From Pedobacter petrophilus (GTDB lineage Bacteria; Bacteroidota; Bacteroidia; Sphingobacteriales; Sphingobacteriaceae), in the NCBI RefSeq assembly GCF_009674725.1, contig NZ_WKKH01000004.1, forward strand, positions 163,169 to 227,168: 64,000 bases of DNA, read 5' to 3'. The notes beneath the pieces were generated by a model. It ran no database searches. It saw nothing but the letters and a program-made list of their open reading frames with translations, and was not told the origin of the DNA. A program made the translations under genes and the position numbers. Shown here piece by piece: positions 61,522-64,000 of this stretch (position 1 is its first letter; the number at the start of each line of letters is the position of its first letter).

Positions 61522-62303
61522 GTCTGACCATTTAAAGTTATAGTGAGTTTAGTACCTAAATTAGCTTTGCTTTCCAGGGTAAACTTTCCACCAATAATTT
61601 CGGCTCTTTTTTTCATGTTTTTTAATCCAATACCATCAGCGGTTATTTTGGCATCATCAAATCCCACGCCATCATCTTTTATTTCTAATGCTAATAAAAA
61701 ACCAGGATACGAGTTTAACTGAATGATAATATTATTGCATTGCGCATGTTTCAGGCTATTTTGAAGAAATTCCTGCGTAATCCTTAACAACACGTTCTTT
61801 TTTACAAATTCGAGGTCGATTTTTTCGAAATTATGTTCAAAAATTACTTTACATCTTTTTAAAGCATTAATATGGTTTACTTCTTCCTGTATTAAAGTTA
61901 CCATTTCATTTTCAATTACATTATCGTTGGTTAGGTTTTTTGATAAACTTCTTAAATCCTGTAATGATGAATTGATGATCTGATAAATCTGCTCAATCCT
62001 TTCATTTTCCTGTGGTACTTTATTTTCATATACAAGCTGTTGCGTGTAAAGACTTACCAAAGTTAATTTTTGTCCGATATTATCGTGCAATTCCCGGCCA
62101 ATCTGCTGCATGGTTGCCTGCTGTATTTCCAATTGTGTGGTTAGAATCTCTTTCTGATGAATTTCATTCTTAATTTTAATTTCATCCAGATATTCTCTTT
62201 TCCGCAGTTTATACTTTTTGATGTAAACCATAATGGCCACCACAAATAATACAAAAAACAAATTGAAAAGAATAATAGTGATTAAGAGTTCTGTTTTCCC
62301 CAT
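61518..62303 (-). CDS. HisKA_3-type sensor histidine kinase
   Basis: A 261-residue kinase with one N-terminal membrane helix (~6-28), then a coiled coil and H-box IGRELHDNIGQKLTLVSLYTQQL (His73). The ATPase has ITQEFLQNSLKHA, DDGVGFD and GIGLKNMKKRAEIIGG. It lacks any extracytoplasmic sensor domain, so the sensing part is probably the ~7-helix protein encoded just upstream, which overlaps it by 22 bases. This is the NarL-partner (HPK7) type. It phosphorylates the response regulator with which it overlaps by 4 bases. Confidence 0.92.
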   Translation of the reverse strand: MGKTELLITIILFNLFFVLFVVAIMVYIKKYKLRKREYLDEIKIKNEIHQKEILTTQLEIQQATMQQIGRELHDNIGQKLTLVSLYTQQLVYENKVPQENERIEQIYQIINSSLQDLRSLSKNLTNDNVIENEMVTLIQEEVNHINALKRCKVIFEHNFEKIDLEFVKKNVLLRITQEFLQNSLKHAQCNNIIIQLNSYPGFLLALEIKDDGVGFDDAKITADGIGLKNMKKRAEIIGGKFTLESKANLGTKLTITLNGQT

Positions 62304-62932
62304 ATAAATGAAATTGAGAATAACACATACATTACAATACCTGACATCAGGAAGTAATCAAAATAAATATTCCAGATTTGGATATAGTTTACCAATAAGT
62401 AATAGAATGTCCAAAAGGGTAAAGTTCCTATATAAAATAGCGTTACTCCTAAATTAATATAAAACATTCTATTTCTATTAAAATTAATGATATCTGAAGA
62501 TGTAATTTGATTATAATACTCCATGATAACTAAAACCATTAAAATAAAGGAACCGAATGTATAGTTAAATGAAAAGATTATTTTGCTTCCCTTGAAATAA
62601 AATTCGCTCGGAATAAATGAAATTAAATACAGTAAAGACAGGATAATAAACAAACTCCGCTTTTTTAAAGATTTAACGGCGTACAACCAATAAAAAAAGA
62701 GAAATTGTAAAGGAATTACAAAATAATTGTAAAACGCTGCCTTTGAAAACATGATCCAATTTCCTCCATATTTCCCAAAAAGTTCACAGCAAAAAATAAG
62801 CACTAAATAGAAAGCAAAGTATTTCCAAAAATTATTAGTTACATTTTTATAACAAACCAAGAGAGAAATTATTGCAGCTAATCCTTCAATCCATAAAAGA
62901 GTATTGCTTAAAAAAGTTTGAAAATTGAACAT
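62282..62932 (-). CDS. Unrecognised ~7-helix membrane protein
   Basis: A 216-residue protein with about seven membrane helices (near 11-28, 34-51, 58-82, 92-108, 118-136, 151-171, 186-208) and very few charged residues, with the N-terminus probably outside. It resembles 7-TM sensor modules that usually sit at the N-terminus of histidine kinases. Its 3' end overlaps the kinase by 22 bases, so it is probably the split-off sensor half of that kinase. No family name can be given. Confidence 0.75.
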   Translation of the reverse strand: MFNFQTFLSNTLLWIEGLAAIISLLVCYKNVTNNFWKYFAFYLVLIFCCELFGKYGGNWIMFSKAAFYNYFVIPLQFLFFYWLYAVKSLKKRSLFIILSLLYLISFIPSEFYFKGSKIIFSFNYTFGSFILMVLVIMEYYNQITSSDIINFNRNRMFYINLGVTLFYIGTLPFWTFYYLLVNYIQIWNIYFDYFLMSGIVMYVLFSISFIWGKQNS

Positions 62933-62942
62933 TGCTTAAATC

Positions 62943-63587
62943 CTAATAAGATTCTTGAATTATCTGAGCCGGAGGAATAAGTTGTCCGTGGTTTTGTGCC
63001 ATTACCTGATGCGATTGATTATCGCTGCGATCAGCACTCATTGCCATTAAGGTAATGGGCCGTTCCTGGTCTCTATCTTTTATCAGAAAAGTAGTGCGAT
63101 CTAAAGGGTTAAAATCATAATCCAGATAGCTTCCGCTATTGCTATTCTTTTTTAAAGTTGGGATCATGATAAGCGTATGTTTCTGTGCATAATCTTTTCC
63201 TATCGACTTTTCGTTTTCAAAACTGCCCCAATCTGTATCTTTTGGATAGGCAGCATAATAAAAACGGATCCCTAATGTATTATCAGTGATCCGCGGATTT
63301 ACCTTTTTACTATAAAATTCGATATCGGCAATAAATTTTTTAAGGGTTTTTAAACCAAATGAAACAGAATAGGCATCACTTACCCCCAGAGCCTTATTAA
63401 TTGCAGCTAAGTGATTATTCCGATATTCATCAACCATTTGCTGAATAACTTTAGGATCTAAGGTAGCAGGATGTCCTTTTCTTTTACCCTGATCAATGTA
63501 ACCGGTTAATTTTTGCAATGTATAAAGCGCAATCGTTCCACATAAAAACGCTATGGCATAACCCGGTAAATTTTGCATTTCCATCAT
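62943..63587 (-). CDS. Unrecognised anchored protein upstream of two-component genes
   Basis: A 214-residue protein with one N-terminal helix (~9-26, AIAFLCGTIALYTLQKL) and a soluble part. It contains LGIRFYYAAYPKD, then KHTLIMIPTLKK and SYLDYDFNPLD, a pattern of GxRxYxAxYP...TLxMIPT that I have seen in small Bacteroidota proteins, often next to histidine kinases; the family name is unknown to me. It is 10 bases upstream of the 7-helix gene, and the four genes form one operon. It could be a ligand-binding or scaffolding partner. Confidence 0.72.
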   Translation of the reverse strand: MMEMQNLPGYAIAFLCGTIALYTLQKLTGYIDQGKRKGHPATLDPKVIQQMVDEYRNNHLAAINKALGVSDAYSVSFGLKTLKKFIADIEFYSKKVNPRITDNTLGIRFYYAAYPKDTDWGSFENEKSIGKDYAQKHTLIMIPTLKKNSNSGSYLDYDFNPLDRTTFLIKDRDQERPITLMAMSADRSDNQSHQVMAQNHGQLIPPAQIIQESY

Positions 63588-63857
63588 TTTTGAGTTTTAA
63601 TTAAAGTTAAGTTTTATTACCAAATGTGATCAATCTTTTGAGGATTAATAATGGGGTTTTCCCCATTTCTTATGGTTGTTTCTACTACTTTTTATTCTGT
63701 TGCTTTTAACACTGATTTTTAGTGATTTAACTACGTTTTTTACACTATAACTATTTCAATTTTGGGTATTGTATAGCGCTGAAAAATACAAATGGGAAAA
63801 AGCCGAAAATCCTGAATAGAGTAGGCAAACTTAAAACCTTAAAACCATGTCAAAACA
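63588..63857. other. Upstream region of four-gene sensor operon
   Basis: AT-rich region holding the expected operon promoter. ATGGGGTTTTCCCCAT (63651-63666) is a perfect 6-bp stem with a 4-base loop, a possible operator. TAACTTTA at 63601-63608 (minus) is one base off TAnnTTTG. Confidence 0.4.
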
Positions 63858-63977
63858 TTGAAAAAAGAAGAAAAAGTAGCGTACACAGGTAGATATCATG
63901 TATTGCTACCAGAAGGATCAAACTGGAATTGCAATAGTATACTAGAGGTTTTTTTATTGTCAGATTATTTTTTTTGA
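63858..63977 (+). CDS. Possible 39-residue peptide (TTG start), uncertain
   Basis: A short open frame reads LKKEEKVAYTGRYHVLLPE then GSNWNCNSILEVFLLSDYFF and stops at TGA 63975. The only in-frame start is TTG (63858). An ATG just before it (63847) gives only MSKH. It could be a small gene, a frameshifted remnant, or chance. Confidence 0.25.
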   Translation: MKKEEKVAYTGRYHVLLPEGSNWNCNSILEVFLLSDYFF

Positions 63978-64000
63978 GAAGCATTACTTTAGATTCCGCT

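Noticed and set aside
1..64000. CRISPR array, tRNA, rRNA, phage or intact insertion sequence
   Set aside because: The 7/8-base arrays lack spacers and the ~178-bp array lacks short direct repeats with unique spacers; no RNA gene or transposase was recognised.

Overview
The window looks like chromosomal DNA of a Bacteroidota bacterium, most likely family Sphingobacteriaceae (Pedobacter or a close relative). The support is: AT-rich intergenic DNA; gliding-type genes gldA, gldC, gldF and gldG with gldFG next to dnaN; TonB receptors with N-terminal CarboxypepD_reg domains; many Bacteroidota-only DUF families; and promoter-like boxes of the form TAnnTTTG, the -7 element of the Bacteroidota primary sigma factor, instead of E. 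coli-type boxes. No rRNA, tRNA, CRISPR array, phage or intact insertion sequence was seen. Genus-level assignment is inference.

Layout. 0-8.4 kb: a GAF-domain gene cut by the window edge, tatA, an OmpA-like lipoprotein, an M28 peptidase, tspO, a patatin-barrel fusion with an overlapping membrane gene, and a Ppx/GppA phosphatase. 8.4-14.7 kb (minus strand): maf, a Spy/CpxP-like protein, a KdsC-like phosphatase, iscX, a [2Fe-2S] ferredoxin, a DUF2520 protein, ccmF and ccmE. 15-20.8 kb (plus): a lipoprotein, two paralogous exported proteins and a Na+/H+ antiporter. 21-24.2 kb (minus): glutamate dehydrogenase and ccmD, ccmC, ccmB. 24.4-33.9 kb: ogt, a cupin, an array of seven ~178-bp repeats, gldC, a DEAD-box helicase, dihydroorotase, a decayed VapBC-like locus beside an intact YoeB-type toxin-antitoxin pair, a DUF3810 protein and miaE. 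34-45.8 kb: a glycosyltransferase, a siderophore-type TonB receptor with a PepSY reductase-like partner, a second TonB receptor, hscA, a luciferase-like oxidoreductase and DUF4395. 46-52.4 kb: DUF2339 and DUF3999 partners, a SUFU-domain protein, a phospholipase C-like protein and DedA. 52.5-63.6 kb (all minus): two DUF4397 lipoproteins, dnaN, gldG, gldF, two small outer-membrane barrels, gldA, a glycerophosphodiesterase, and a four-gene two-component locus (response regulator, histidine kinase, ~7-TM protein, anchored unknown).

Genes that work together. CcmB, CcmC, CcmD, CcmE and CcmF form most of a system-I cytochrome c maturation pathway, but it is split into two blocks about 8 kb apart, lacks CcmA, CcmG and CcmH here, and its CcmE carries Cys instead of the heme-binding His. 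IscX, ferredoxin and HscA are ISC-type iron-sulfur assembly factors, scattered over 32 kb. GldA, GldF and GldG form an ABC transporter. The siderophore receptor and PepSY protein form an iron-uptake pair behind a near-ideal promoter with a downstream palindrome.

The most unusual non-coding signal is a set of at least ten short intergenic arrays in which the unit length is held exactly at 7 or 8 bases while the unit sequence differs from locus to locus (for example GACTNNN, TACTYGM, CAACNNNN, AACGNNA). Most lie within a few bases of a stop codon; others sit between promoters and upstream genes. I can name no family for them.
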